Both the position numbers and the translations under genes were made by a program. The notes below the pieces were generated by a model that was given only the letters and a program-made list of their open reading frames with translations, had not been told where the DNA came from and made no database searches. This document shows positions 15,235 to 24,486 of a DNA stretch of 64,000 bases, piece after piece (within the stretch, counting starts at the first letter, position 1; each line of letters begins with the position of its first letter). The DNA comes from Rivularia sp963920925 (GTDB lineage: Bacteria; Cyanobacteriota; Cyanobacteriia; Cyanobacteriales; Nostocaceae), in the NCBI RefSeq assembly GCF_963920925.1, contig NZ_CAWUDI010000020.1, positions 73,224 through 137,223 of the forward strand, given 5' to 3'.

Positions 15235-16326
15235 ATGAAAAGAATAGAAGTAGAAGCTAGAACGATTTTTGTCGGATTAGCCGGAAGCCACGGTTACGGA
15301 TTGAATCGCCCCGATTCCGATTACGACTGGAGGGGTGTATTTATCGCACCCAAACAGTATTACCTGGGATTTAACAAAGGAATCGAACAAAAAGATGATG
15401 GTTGGAACGAACCGGGAATATATTCTTTTCTAGATAATAGCGAAGATACTGTAATCTATGAATTAAGAAAAATTATTCAGTTATTAGCAGGAGCAAACCC
15501 CAATGTTTTAGAATTATTATGGTTAAATGAATATCCGGTTTTAACCCCAGTCGGACAGCATTTAATTAATAATCGAAAACTATTTTTAAGTAAAAAAGTT
15601 AAACATACTTATTCCGGTTATGCCTTTGCTCAAATTAAAAAAATAGAAACTCATCGCAAGTGGTTATTAAATCCCCCGCAATCCAAACCAATCCCATCTG
15701 ATTTTGAAATAGAAAACGAAACACCTTTAATTAAAGAAGAATTAAACGCTTTTCTAGAATATCTATATTTATTAATTAGAGGTAAAATTGAATTTTTAGA
15801 AGAAGCAGAACAACTTTATAAATTATTGACAGCGGATATAGACTTTAAAGGAATGTTGAAACAGCATCCTTTACCAGATGAAACAATAGAAAAAACACAG
15901 CAATTTACTAATAGCCGTAAAGATTTTATTCGGTTGCTGCAAAGAAGCCAAAGATATCATAATGCATTGAGAGAATGGCAAGCTTATCAATCGTGGAAAA
16001 AAAATCGAAACCCTCAAAGAGCGGAAACAGAAAAATTATCCGGTTACGACCTCAAACATGGAATGCACTGCGTTAGGTTGTTACGTAGCGGCTTAGAAAT
16101 ATTACGCAATCAAGAAGTAATTGTAGACAGAAATAAAGTAGGCGATGCTCCCGATTTGAAAGCTATTCTGAATGGCGAATATTCCTACGAACAACTGATG
16201 AAAATGGCAGAAGATTTAGTAGCTGAAATGGAAACAGTTTATGAAGAATCAACCTTACCTCACAAACCAGATTTAGAACAAATTAACGATTTATGTATAG
16301 AGTTAGTAGAAATGGAAGGGTTTTAA
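15235..16326 (+). CDS. COG3541-type nucleotidyltransferase
   Basis: With the ATG at MKRIEVEARTIF the protein has 363 residues. It opens with the polymerase-beta-type nucleotidyltransferase signature GSHGYGLNRPDSDYDWRG (GS at 17-18, metal-binding D29 and D31), then a third acidic strand (ISFL...SEDTVIYELRKI). A long helical remainder includes SGYAFAQIKKIETHRKWL and DLKHGMHCVRLLRSG. It matches predicted nucleotidyltransferases of the COG3541/YcgL type, known from phages and bacteria, substrate unknown. A TTG at 15175 in the same frame would add 20 residues without conservation. It is paired head-to-head with a GmrSD-like gene, so an accessory modification role is possible but unproved. Confidence 0.8.
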   Translation: MKRIEVEARTIFVGLAGSHGYGLNRPDSDYDWRGVFIAPKQYYLGFNKGIEQKDDGWNEPGIYSFLDNSEDTVIYELRKIIQLLAGANPNVLELLWLNEYPVLTPVGQHLINNRKLFLSKKVKHTYSGYAFAQIKKIETHRKWLLNPPQSKPIPSDFEIENETPLIKEELNAFLEYLYLLIRGKIEFLEEAEQLYKLLTADIDFKGMLKQHPLPDETIEKTQQFTNSRKDFIRLLQRSQRYHNALREWQAYQSWKKNRNPQRAETEKLSGYDLKHGMHCVRLLRSGLEILRNQEVIVDRNKVGDAPDLKAILNGEYSYEQLMKMAEDLVAEMETVYEESTLPHKPDLEQINDLCIELVEMEGF

Positions 16327-16381
16327 TCAGTGAACAGTTATCAATTATCAATTAATGCAAGATGCGAAAGTCCCGATTAAT

Positions 16382-16993
16382 TCAGATTTTGAATAAGGAG
16401 TAAATTAAATAAAAATAAGTTTCTCGGGTTAGAAATTCACATTTTCTTTTAAAAGTGCGGTAGCGGGTGGTTGGTGTCGCGGCAGGATAAGCATCAATTC
16501 CTAAATCTTGCGCCATTAATACAGCGCGTTTGAGGTGTAAAGGGTCGCTAACAATTAGAAATTTACTTTTAATTAATTTATTTTCAACAGCAACTTTTCG
16601 CGCATTGATTAAATTTTGTCGCGTAGTTTTAGATTCAGTTTCAACAAAAATATCTGTTTCTTTTACTCCTCGTTCTACAGCATAACGTTTGCCAACAACA
16701 GCTTCAGATGGTTCGTTACTTTCACCAACACCACCTGTAAAAATAATATTGCGGATATTACCATTTTGATAAAGATTAACTGCATGATTAATTCGTTCTC
16801 GAAAAACAGGAGATGGTTCGTTACCCCAAACAGCAGCCCCTAAAACAATTGCAGCATCAGCTTTAATATTGTTACTTTCGTTACCGTAAACATAAATACT
16901 AAAAGCTGTAGAGGTAATACCCAGCAATAGCGCAGATACTACAGCAATGAAAATAAAATTCAGCCATCGCTTCTTTAATTGAAATTTATTCAT
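16382..16993 (-). CDS. YdcF/SanA family (DUF218) membrane protein
   Basis: The 203-residue protein has one N-terminal membrane helix (~13-34) and then a DUF218 domain: ADAAIVLGAAVWGNEPSPVFRERINHAV, NIIFTGGVGE, SEAVVGKRYAVERGV, ESKTTRQNLINARK and ILVSDPLHLKRA-like FLIVSDPLHLKRAVLMA. The family binds nucleotide-like ligands; SanA is linked to envelope permeability at the inner membrane. The function here is not known more precisely. It is complete for the SanA-size branch. The start has MNKFQLKK with a positive-inside flank. Confidence 0.88.
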   Translation of the reverse strand: MNKFQLKKRWLNFIFIAVVSALLLGITSTAFSIYVYGNESNNIKADAAIVLGAAVWGNEPSPVFRERINHAVNLYQNGNIRNIIFTGGVGESNEPSEAVVGKRYAVERGVKETDIFVETESKTTRQNLINARKVAVENKLIKSKFLIVSDPLHLKRAVLMAQDLGIDAYPAATPTTRYRTFKRKCEFLTRETYFYLIYSLFKI

Positions 16994-17030
16994 AGTAATT
17001 TGTTGTTGTGTATTTTATCATCAACAATTA

Positions 17031-17444
17031 CTAATTAATTTCCGTATATTCGCAAAAAATATTCAGTCCAATTTTAAGAATATACAAAACAACAACAGTA
17101 GCTATAGCTGGATCGATTGGTAATCCAGATATTCCCACCAAATAAACAATTAACCCAGTAAGTAAAGGCGTGCTAGCTGGATTTTTACTGTATTCTTTAA
17201 CTTGAGTGCGAAAGCCATCATCACCGCAAAGTTCGTTACGCAAAACATTTAAAGTAGTTTGCCATAAAGATTTTTTCTCCGGTAAAGCTACCACCCCATT
17301 TTTTTCTACCCATAAATCTTCAAAAGCTGTAGGGATATTTCCTTTATGTCTTTGCAACTCATCTAATGCCCGTACTCCTGGCGGAAAATCGTGCAAAACC
17401 TCTCGCATCGTATGAATTTCAGCAGTTGCTAATTGTGTATTCAT
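17031..17444 (-). CDS. Unknown protein with C-terminal two-helix membrane hairpin
   Basis: The start at MNTQLATAEIHTM was chosen because GAGG lies 6 nt before it. The 137-residue product has a soluble helical N-terminal half (VRALDELQRHKGNIPTAFEDLW; LPEKKSLWQTTLNVLRNELCG) and a membrane hairpin TPLLTGLIVYLVGISGLPIDPAIATVVVLYILKIGLNIFCEY (~93-134). Compact proteins with this hairpin recur in filamentous cyanobacteria and sometimes lie near STAND or peptidase genes; this is an impression from memory, not a search. It might be a small membrane effector. The gap to the YdcF gene downstream is 37 bp, so the two could be cotranscribed. Confidence 0.65.
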   Translation of the reverse strand: MNTQLATAEIHTMREVLHDFPPGVRALDELQRHKGNIPTAFEDLWVEKNGVVALPEKKSLWQTTLNVLRNELCGDDGFRTQVKEYSKNPASTPLLTGLIVYLVGISGLPIDPAIATVVVLYILKIGLNIFCEYTEIN

Positions 17445-17665
17445 CTCACACCTCAATTATTTTTCACAAAAATCAAAATCATCTTACATCGGTAGATGTT
17501 GATTTTCTGTAAACTATGAATGAAAGGGAATTGGGCATGGGAGAATATAGGGAGAGAGGGGGAAGAGGGGGAAGAGGGGGGTAGAAGTTTTAACTTATAA
17601 CTCCTAATCTAAAATCCAAAAGAAACGCATCCGTTGTCAAAATCTAAAATCCAAAATCATCTGAT

Positions 17666-18031
17666 ATGCAAATCACTCAATGTTTGCACGTAGCCATTCT
17701 CGTCACTGACTTAAACCGTGCCGAACACTTTTATGGTGAAATCTTAAAACTACCTAAAACAGAACGTTCGCGGAATTTTCCCGGTAGCTGGTATCAAGTC
17801 GGTGAATATCAATTACACTTAATCGTTGCATCTTCTCTTGCTAATAATTATCAAAACGAAAAATGGGGACGCAACCCTCACATTGCTTTTTCAATTTCCG
17901 ACTTAGATGCCGCCAAAGAGCGGTTATTAGATTATAACTGCCCAATTCAACCAAGCGCTTCCGGTCGTAGAGCATTATTCACCCAAGATCCAGACGGGAA
18001 TATTATTGAATTAAGCGAAGTCAAGAGTTAG
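17666..18031 (+). CDS. VOC (glyoxalase/bleomycin resistance) family protein
   Basis: The 121-residue protein has a single vicinal-oxygen-chelate domain built from two beta-alpha-beta-beta-beta units: CLHVAILVTDLNRAEHFYGEILKL, then HIAFSISDLDAAKERLLDYN and ALFTQDPDGNIIELSE. The N-terminal His (LHVAI), the mid His (NPHIAF) and the C-terminal Glu (IIELSE) are the usual metal ligands and are all present. The substrate is not predictable. The start ATG follows a 'aatctaaaatccaaaatc' spacer repeat seen before several genes in this window. Confidence 0.88.
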   Translation: MQITQCLHVAILVTDLNRAEHFYGEILKLPKTERSRNFPGSWYQVGEYQLHLIVASSLANNYQNEKWGRNPHIAFSISDLDAAKERLLDYNCPIQPSASGRRALFTQDPDGNIIELSEVKS

Positions 18032-18094
18032 GAGTTAAGAGTTAGGAATTATAAATCACTGTTCACTGTTAACTGATAACTGTTCACTGTTTGG

Positions 18095-19390
18095 ATGAAG
18101 TTCGCATACACTTACAGCAACCCTTTATTAGAACAAGTTCCCGAACCTGTAAGTTTAGGATGGGAAGTAGATAGAGTTTATCAAGATGTGGGAAAACGGT
18201 TGGAATTACAGCAGTTATTCAAAGACTGTCAAATAAATCCTCCAGATTGCGTTTTTATCCGACGCTTGGAAGAGTTAGGAGATTCTGTTGAGGAAGTAAC
18301 ATCAAATCTTTCCCAATTTGAAGAGATGGGAATAAATCTGGTTGCTGTAGAACAAAATTATAATTCTGCAACAAAAGCGGCTAATACCCACGCTAATTTA
18401 CTCAAACTATTACACGAAATTCAGCAACAAAAACGCAGTCGTCGCATCCGTCAAGGACACGCACGCAATCGTTTAGAGGCAGCACCACCACCAGGAAAAG
18501 CACCTTATGGCTACCGTCGCGGTAAAGCAAAATATACTATTGACCGCAGTACTTCCCCGGTAGTAAAAGAATTTTTTGATAACTTTTTATTGTATGGTTC
18601 GTTACGGGGAGCCGTGCGTAATTTAGCGAAAAAATACGGAAAAAAAATATCCGTTACTACTGGAAGGCGTTGGTTATCTAATCCCGTGTATCGTGGCGAT
18701 ACCGCTTATCGGAATGGGGAAATTATCGGCGACACTCACAGTGCAATAATTTCTCGTGAAGAAGCAGCCCAAGTTGATAGAATTTTACGTCGCAACAGTC
18801 GTTTACCGTCTCGTACAGCAAGTGCTAAGCGTTCCTTAGCTGGTTTGGTTGTATGTGGTGAATGTCAATCTCGTATGAGCGTCACTCGCGTTACTTTTCA
18901 CAGACAAAATAAAGAGTATATTTATTTACGTCCGATTAACTGTGCTAAAAATAAAAAATGTCGTGCTATTTCTTACCAGAAAGTATTAGAAAATACGATT
19001 AAAAAAGTTTGTAGTGATTTACCATTAGCGGTAGAAAAGATAAATTATCCTCAATTAGATCGGGTAAAAAATAATTTAACCGAAGCTATTATCCACCAAC
19101 AACAAATATTAGAACAAATACCAGCATTAATTGAAACTGGAATTTTAGATGAAGAAACTGCCAAAATCAGAACTTATAAACTCCGCACCGAAATCTCAAA
19201 ACTTCAAGCACAACTAGCAATATTGCCACCAGTCAATTTACGTTCAGTTGCTCAAGCCGTTTCCATTCCGCAATTTTGGTTTGACTTATCTGAAACAGAA
19301 AGAAGATTTTATTTTAGAGAATTTATTCGTCAAATCGAGATTATTCGTCAAGACAAAGATTGGGATTTACGAATTATATTTATATTTTAG
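18095..19390 (+). CDS. Serine recombinase (XisF-like) with reduced catalytic domain
   Basis: The 431-residue protein has the large serine recombinase order: a short resolvase-like N-terminus, then the recombinase domain (GKAPYGYRRGKAKYTIDR...TTGRRWLSNPVYRGDTAYR, ~134-210), a zinc ribbon (VVCGECQSRM ... CAKNKKC, ~253-290), and a C-terminal coiled region. The N-terminus FAYTYSNPLLEQ aligns with the usual YxRVSTxxQ motif, keeping a Ser at position 8 but lacking the motif's Arg. The whole catalytic part is ~110 residues against ~150. XisF-type enzymes excise developmental elements in heterocysts. Whether this one is active is doubtful. No interrupted gene is visible beside it. Confidence 0.8.
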   Translation: MKFAYTYSNPLLEQVPEPVSLGWEVDRVYQDVGKRLELQQLFKDCQINPPDCVFIRRLEELGDSVEEVTSNLSQFEEMGINLVAVEQNYNSATKAANTHANLLKLLHEIQQQKRSRRIRQGHARNRLEAAPPPGKAPYGYRRGKAKYTIDRSTSPVVKEFFDNFLLYGSLRGAVRNLAKKYGKKISVTTGRRWLSNPVYRGDTAYRNGEIIGDTHSAIISREEAAQVDRILRRNSRLPSRTASAKRSLAGLVVCGECQSRMSVTRVTFHRQNKEYIYLRPINCAKNKKCRAISYQKVLENTIKKVCSDLPLAVEKINYPQLDRVKNNLTEAIIHQQQILEQIPALIETGILDEETAKIRTYKLRTEISKLQAQLAILPPVNLRSVAQAVSIPQFWFDLSETERRFYFREFIRQIEIIRQDKDWDLRIIFIF

Positions 19391-19456
19391 TTGTTAGTGG
19401 TTAGTTGTTAGGAATATTTAATTTTCCCTTTGTCTCCCCCTCTCCCCATCCCTAAA

Positions 19457-20962
19457 TTACGGCTTTTTCCCAGTATTCCGCACGCTGGCAACTTTACTAA
19501 TTAAATCAAACCAGAAAGGGGCACCCATCGCGATCGCAACACCGCTAATAATCCAGCCGGGAATTGCACGGGCAAATTTGAAAAAAGACGGCAAGCCAGC
19601 GTTAGTTGATGGTATGGAGCCTACTTGCTGCTTGATATTGACTTGAGTCCAACCAATCGGTAAAGATATATCTGATAAAACTTCTTCTGTTTGACTTCTA
19701 AGGGTTCCAATATCTATATACTTGAGATTGTCTTGATTCTGGACTACTATTTGTCCGGCATTATTCACAATCGTACTTCTTAAAGCTGAATCTGTAGAAA
19801 GTCTACTTATCATATGAAATGCATCGGCGTTTGCGATTACAGCAATAGCAAAACCAATTAGTAAGGCAACTCCTTTAGAATTACGCTTGTAAACTCCAGT
19901 CGCTCTTTCCATAGAGCTATTAAAAGAGTTTTCCATTTCGTGTCTCAATTCATTAATACCGGATTCTGTTTTATTAATTCTTGTTCGGGTACGATGAGCT
20001 AAAACAGTCAGATTTTCGGTGATAGATTGCGGTAAAACACCAGTTAGCTGCTGAAAATGTTGATATGTTTGACTATCTTTATCTTTAATTGACTCTTCAA
20101 ATTCTTGGTAAACTTTACTACCTTTTTTCATTAATTCAACAATTTCGGTTACATTCGGTTCTAAACCTCCTAAAGTAATTGTTTGTTCGTGTGAAGAAAA
20201 CATATCTTCCTTTAAAAACTTAAGTCGTCGCACAGAGGCAGTTGTATATTCACTTTCTGGTATTTCTAATTGAAAAGTATCTGTATATCTATCTATACTT
20301 TGCGACATCCGACTTATACTAGTATTCAAATCGGCTTTATTTTGGTTGTAATTCCAAATAATTTGCTCGAAATCAGCCTGCATTTGGGCGAATTCTTGAT
20401 AAATAACGCTCAAAAACTTGGTAAACTTTTGATCTCCTTGTATTTGACCTTCTAAATTAAATAAAATATCTTGTATTTCACCGAGTCTTTCATTTTTAAA
20501 CTTTTCTAACCTTGATTCCGAAAGTTTTCGAGAAAAATCGGGAATTTTCAAGGTTTCCATTAATGTGGTTGCATAGATATCGGCAGGAATATAAGATGGC
20601 CCGCTGTGTTGATTATTACCGAAAATTGTTTGGTTCTGAGTTTTTCCGTTAAAAGGACGACTCAACGAACCTACAGCCCAGGTTACTTTTCTTGGTAAAG
20701 TCGCTAAAAATCCTTTCGCTTCTTGATTTATATTTCTAACTAAAGGATTACCATAAATTTGATTTACTAATTGAATTATTTTTGCTTCTTCAGAATTACC
20801 AACACCACCTGCAATTAAAATTTCAATAGATTTTCTGAGGTGCGTGGCACGCCATTGTAATAATGTGGCAATCAATTCTTGGATTTCGGAAGCTAATAAA
20901 CTTAGAATCAAGTAAGTAAATACTAAACCTAAAGCAATATCAAAGATAAAAGGTAGACTCAT
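19457..20962 (-). CDS. Unknown membrane-anchored protein with long coiled-coil middle
   Basis: 501 residues. An N-terminal membrane helix (FIFDIALGLVFTYLILSLLAS, ~5-25) is followed by an amphipathic segment (WRATHLRKSIEILI). A long helical middle is rich in Gln/Glu/Lys (~125-350), then comes a second membrane helix (GVALLIGFAIAVIANADAFHM, ~364-385) and a C-terminal one (AIPGWIISGVAIAMGAPFWFDLISKVASVRN, ~465-495). The arrangement of two distal hydrophobic ends and a soluble centre is seen in a widely distributed bacterial family without a known role. I cannot assign a function. A Shine-Dalgarno-like GGAGAGAAAAAG precedes the ATG. Monocistronic. Confidence 0.75.
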   Translation of the reverse strand: MSLPFIFDIALGLVFTYLILSLLASEIQELIATLLQWRATHLRKSIEILIAGGVGNSEEAKIIQLVNQIYGNPLVRNINQEAKGFLATLPRKVTWAVGSLSRPFNGKTQNQTIFGNNQHSGPSYIPADIYATTLMETLKIPDFSRKLSESRLEKFKNERLGEIQDILFNLEGQIQGDQKFTKFLSVIYQEFAQMQADFEQIIWNYNQNKADLNTSISRMSQSIDRYTDTFQLEIPESEYTTASVRRLKFLKEDMFSSHEQTITLGGLEPNVTEIVELMKKGSKVYQEFEESIKDKDSQTYQHFQQLTGVLPQSITENLTVLAHRTRTRINKTESGINELRHEMENSFNSSMERATGVYKRNSKGVALLIGFAIAVIANADAFHMISRLSTDSALRSTIVNNAGQIVVQNQDNLKYIDIGTLRSQTEEVLSDISLPIGWTQVNIKQQVGSIPSTNAGLPSFFKFARAIPGWIISGVAIAMGAPFWFDLISKVASVRNTGKKP

Positions 20963-21231
20963 ATTCTTTTTCTCTCCTAGTATTTAATCATTAATTTTAG
21001 TGACTCAACGGTATTCTTTTTTCTTCGGCAAACATTATTTTAATTTTTATAAAATTTATCCGATTCATTTTTTTGAGAAAAAATTTCCAAATTTAGCAAA
21101 ATTAAAGACAAATAAATTAGATTTAACGAGATAATGAAAAGATAGCAATTTAATTGAATGTTAATATTGGAGATTAACAACGCCGGTTTCTCCATGATTT
21201 GAACGGCTATTTAAAACGATTGTCCTAGTTT

Positions 21232-22851
21232 ATGCAAAAAGAGAGCTTTATTTGGGATCGTGTTGAAAAACAGTATCGTCGGATGGACAAACGTATAGAT
21301 AGAATTTGGCTAGTAATATTGCTGGTAGCCGCAGTAATACTTTTTACTATTAATCTAGGTGACTTGCCCCTACGAGACTGGGATGAAGGCACTGTTGCAC
21401 AAGTTGCACGCGAATTAGGACGCGCCCGAGAAGGCGAGATGCGATGGCTTTTCCCAACTTTAGGGGGTGAGCCATACCACAACAAGCCGCCATTAATACA
21501 TTTGATCATTGCTTGGGCTTATAGCTTAGGAGGTGTAAACGAGTGGACTACACGTTTACCCGGTGCAATTTTAACAGCTATTTCAGTGCCTTTTCTCTAT
21601 AGTATTGGCAGAGAAATATTTCCTTGCCGCATTTGTGCTGTCTACAGCGCTTTAGTTTATCTGACAATGTTGCCAGTAGTGCGTCACGGAAGACTGGCGA
21701 TGTTAGATGGTGCAGCAGTTTGCTTTTTCACGATTATGCTGCTGTGCGTGTTGCGATCGCGTCGCGACTTACGTTATTGCTTGGGGGTAGGTATTGGTTT
21801 TGCGCTGATATGTTTAACCAAGAGCATTTTGGGTATATTGCTGGCTGCTGTGGCGATGATATATCTATTTTGGGATACGCCGCGATTGCTTACCAGTAAG
21901 TATATGTGGATGGGAATGTTTATCGGTGCTGCTCCAGTAGCTTTTTGGTACGGAGCCCAATGGTTACACTACGGGCATAATTTTGTCAATAAAGGGATGA
22001 TGAATCAATCCTTTAGCCGTATCTGGACTTCCGTTGAAAATCATTCCGGGCCACCCTGGTATTATTTACTAGAAATTTGCAAATATACGTGGCCTTGGTT
22101 AATTTTTGTCCCAGCTTCTTTACGTTTTACTTGGGAAAATCGCAATCTTAGTTGGGCAAAACTAGTAATAGTTTGGCTCAGTGTTTATTTAATAGCTATT
22201 TCTGTGATGGGAACCAAGCTTCCTTGGTATGTCTTCCCGATTTACCCTGCCATTGCTTTAATGATTGGAGCAAAATTCGGACAAGTCGAAAATTTACCAT
22301 TATTAACCCCACTACCGAAATTTTGGGTAGTAATGTTAAGCTTTTTAGCTTTGATTAGTGCAGTTGGCAGCACTTACTATAGCTGGGGTGGAACACCGGA
22401 ACCCCAATTGCAGCTGATATTTGCCTCACTTAGCGTCACAATGGCTTTATCAGCTTTAAGGGCACAAAGAGGTGACAGACAATTCCTCAAAGTTCTTCTG
22501 TGGGGAACCTATGTATCTTTATTATTATTTGTAAAATCGAATTACTGGGTGTGGGAACTCAATGAAGATTATCCAGTTAAGCCAGTTGTGCAGATGGTAG
22601 CTCAAGCAAATCTAAAAGTAAAGACAGTTTACATTTCTTCAACTGAGAATCGACCATCATTAGATTTTTATAGCGAAGGTACTATTAAACCAGCTCCTCC
22701 AGATGACTTGAAATATTATTGGCAGCATGATAAACAACCATATTTCTTACTAAACGAAAATGCATTAAAAGATTTTCCACCTGATTCAGTACGAGTAATA
22801 GCCGAGCAAGAAGGTTGGACTTTAGTTACAAAAAAATCGCCCTCTAACTAA
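21232..22851 (+). CDS. ArnT/PMT-type glycosyltransferase (GT39)
   Basis: The 539-residue polytopic protein has a first membrane helix (~24-42), the catalytic acidic loop LPLRDWDEGTVAQVAREL (D49, D51, E52), PYHNKPPLIHLIIAWAYSLGG, and TTRLPGAI. About ten further helices and a periplasmic-type C-terminal domain of ~100 residues follow. GT39 enzymes transfer sugars from polyprenyl-phosphate carriers to lipids or proteins on the outer face of the inner membrane. The acceptor is unknown. Length and motif order are typical. Its stop codon lies inside a hairpin that appears to terminate it and the convergent gene at 23037. Confidence 0.9.
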   Translation: MQKESFIWDRVEKQYRRMDKRIDRIWLVILLVAAVILFTINLGDLPLRDWDEGTVAQVARELGRAREGEMRWLFPTLGGEPYHNKPPLIHLIIAWAYSLGGVNEWTTRLPGAILTAISVPFLYSIGREIFPCRICAVYSALVYLTMLPVVRHGRLAMLDGAAVCFFTIMLLCVLRSRRDLRYCLGVGIGFALICLTKSILGILLAAVAMIYLFWDTPRLLTSKYMWMGMFIGAAPVAFWYGAQWLHYGHNFVNKGMMNQSFSRIWTSVENHSGPPWYYLLEICKYTWPWLIFVPASLRFTWENRNLSWAKLVIVWLSVYLIAISVMGTKLPWYVFPIYPAIALMIGAKFGQVENLPLLTPLPKFWVVMLSFLALISAVGSTYYSWGGTPEPQLQLIFASLSVTMALSALRAQRGDRQFLKVLLWGTYVSLLLFVKSNYWVWELNEDYPVKPVVQMVAQANLKVKTVYISSTENRPSLDFYSEGTIKPAPPDDLKYYWQHDKQPYFLLNENALKDFPPDSVRVIAEQEGWTLVTKKSPSN

Positions 22852-22876
22852 AAAATTAGTTAAGGGGGCTATTTTC
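22839..22876. terminator. Bidirectional terminator between convergent genes
   Basis: The stem gccctctaacta/tagttaagggggc (22839-22869, one bulge) has a T-rich tail on the plus side (tattttc) and, on the minus strand, GCGATTTTTTTG. It overlaps the end of the GT39 gene. Confidence 0.65.
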
Positions 22877-23036
22877 AAACATTCGTATAAAAAAGGCGGG
22901 TAATTTTTTAATTTTAGATATAAATATAAACAAGCAGCTAGCTAGCTACAACTAAACGGTACATTTTTCTGTTGCTTAAGAATCCTCGCCGTTTCCCGTT
23001 CCCCTTTCCCCATTCCCTTTAACTAAAAAATATAGT

Positions 23037-23429
23037 TTATTTTTTTGGCATACCGGGATTTTTCTCAATATTCTCTGTATTCTCAGGCTTTTGAGTATTT
23101 GATTCGATAGTTTTTGTTTGAGTAACGGTTAACATACCGCATATAATCGCACTTCCCAAAAGAAAAGCTATCAAAGGATGCTTAAAAAAGACAAAATCTC
23201 GTAAAATTCGAGCAAAAGGTCGGCTTTGACGACGTAATACAGATGAAAGAGTAATTTGTTTTAAAGGAAATGGATCGCGCACGTAATTACCGCTACGACA
23301 TACCACTAACCTTTCCTGACAGTAAGGACAGTTGTATAATCCAGTACAAGTTTTTAAGGCTTTTGCCGTAGCATTCTTTTGGCAAATGGGGCAAGTAACG
23401 TAATGATTATCAAAGGTGTGTGTGTTCAT
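23037..23429 (-). CDS. Zinc-ribbon, single-TM protein
   Basis: 130 residues. The N-terminal half is a zinc ribbon with CPICQ (~14-18) and CPYCQERLVVC (~35-45). A basic linker (RRQSRPFARILRDFVFF) precedes one membrane helix (PLIAFLLGSAIICGMLTV, ~86-103), and the tail is polar, rich in Glu/Asn/Lys. This is a likely cytoplasmic zinc ribbon tethered to the membrane; function unknown. The start ATG gives MNTHTFDNHY. I know of no named family. Confidence 0.75.
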   Translation of the reverse strand: MNTHTFDNHYVTCPICQKNATAKALKTCTGLYNCPYCQERLVVCRSGNYVRDPFPLKQITLSSVLRRQSRPFARILRDFVFFKHPLIAFLLGSAIICGMLTVTQTKTIESNTQKPENTENIEKNPGMPKK

Positions 23430-24486
23430 CTACCTCGTCCGCTATTCTATTTACTCGCTGTATAACAATTGGTATAACTGATCTCAAAAGTGCTTATACA
23501 ACCGAAACACGGTTGGAAATAAGCCATGCGTGATACATACAAATGTCCGTTAGGTAATGAACATTTTGTGGCTGCAACACTCCTTATAGCTATATTCAAA
23601 TAACTCTGACCTTACCGACTCGCAAATATTGAATCAAGCAATTGTCGATTAATTTGATTGTAGTCAATTTAAATGTGTGAAACACTACATATTTATAACC
23701 TTTATATTTATAACCTTTATATTTATAACCTTGCTTGACGAGATAGTCGATGACCGTTCGTCGCTTACTATACATTTAACGTGCATCCACCCGCTCCTGT
23801 TAGCTTGCTCGCGCTTAATTTCGTAAAGCTTTTAGCAATCAGCAGGTGTCTACTGTTTACTATTTAAGCACTTCCTCCACAAAAATTCTGAGTATTTACA
23901 GCTTTTTTTACCAAAGCTTTGTAAAGTAATCGGACTTCCAATGGAAATTACCCATAAATTCTCTACAGAAGCTAGCTACATAACCTAGTTTTTATAGAAG
24001 TAGGGATTATAGAAATTACAGCAAGTAAGGCTAAAGGATTACTTATTCAATCTATATCTAAATATAAATAATAAGAAAGCTGCCTGCAACCATTACAGGC
24101 TGGAGAGGCAGCTACAACCAATCAATGGTTGACATATAATAATTGTTCGGTAATGTCAACAGTATTTTCATTGTTAATTGACGAAACAATGAATTGATAT
24201 CCTGCTACTTTTTATTTAAACCAAACCGATCCAAATTATCGTTAATCGAAATTATGGATAGCTTTGTAGGCATAAAACCTGTATGAGTTTTCAAGCCAAC
24301 CTAAGCGCTTTCTTGCAATAGATAGATTAATCTCTATCAAGAGATATAAAAGCAATCAAACACTTGCATTAGTTGTCAGTCACCTCAACCGAGGAGACTG
24401 CATTTTTTTTAAGTAAGCGATGTCAAAAAGTCCATCTTACAATCAACATTCATCAATCACAATCGTTAAATGACTAATTGGTTCGC
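23430..24486. other. 1.06-kb non-coding region with repeats and hairpins
   Basis: No credible ORF. It contains a 15-bp tandem repeat (tttatatttataacc, about three copies, 23689-23730). A hairpin with perfect 8-bp ends, agctgcct/aggcagct, lies at 24079-24114; on the minus strand it is followed by TTTCTTATT, so it could end the cyAbrB transcript. A strong plus-strand terminator lies at 24377-24410. No tRNA or known structured RNA was recognised. Confidence 0.6.
24377..24410 (+). terminator. Strong plus-strand terminator, possible 3' end of an unannotated sRNA
   Basis: CAGTCACCTC-AACC-GAGGAGACTG forms a near-perfect 10-bp stem (one A·A mismatch) followed by CATTTTTTTT. No plus-strand gene precedes it for about 950 bp, so it may end a short transcript. 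A TATAAA box lies at about 24345. Confidence 0.6.
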
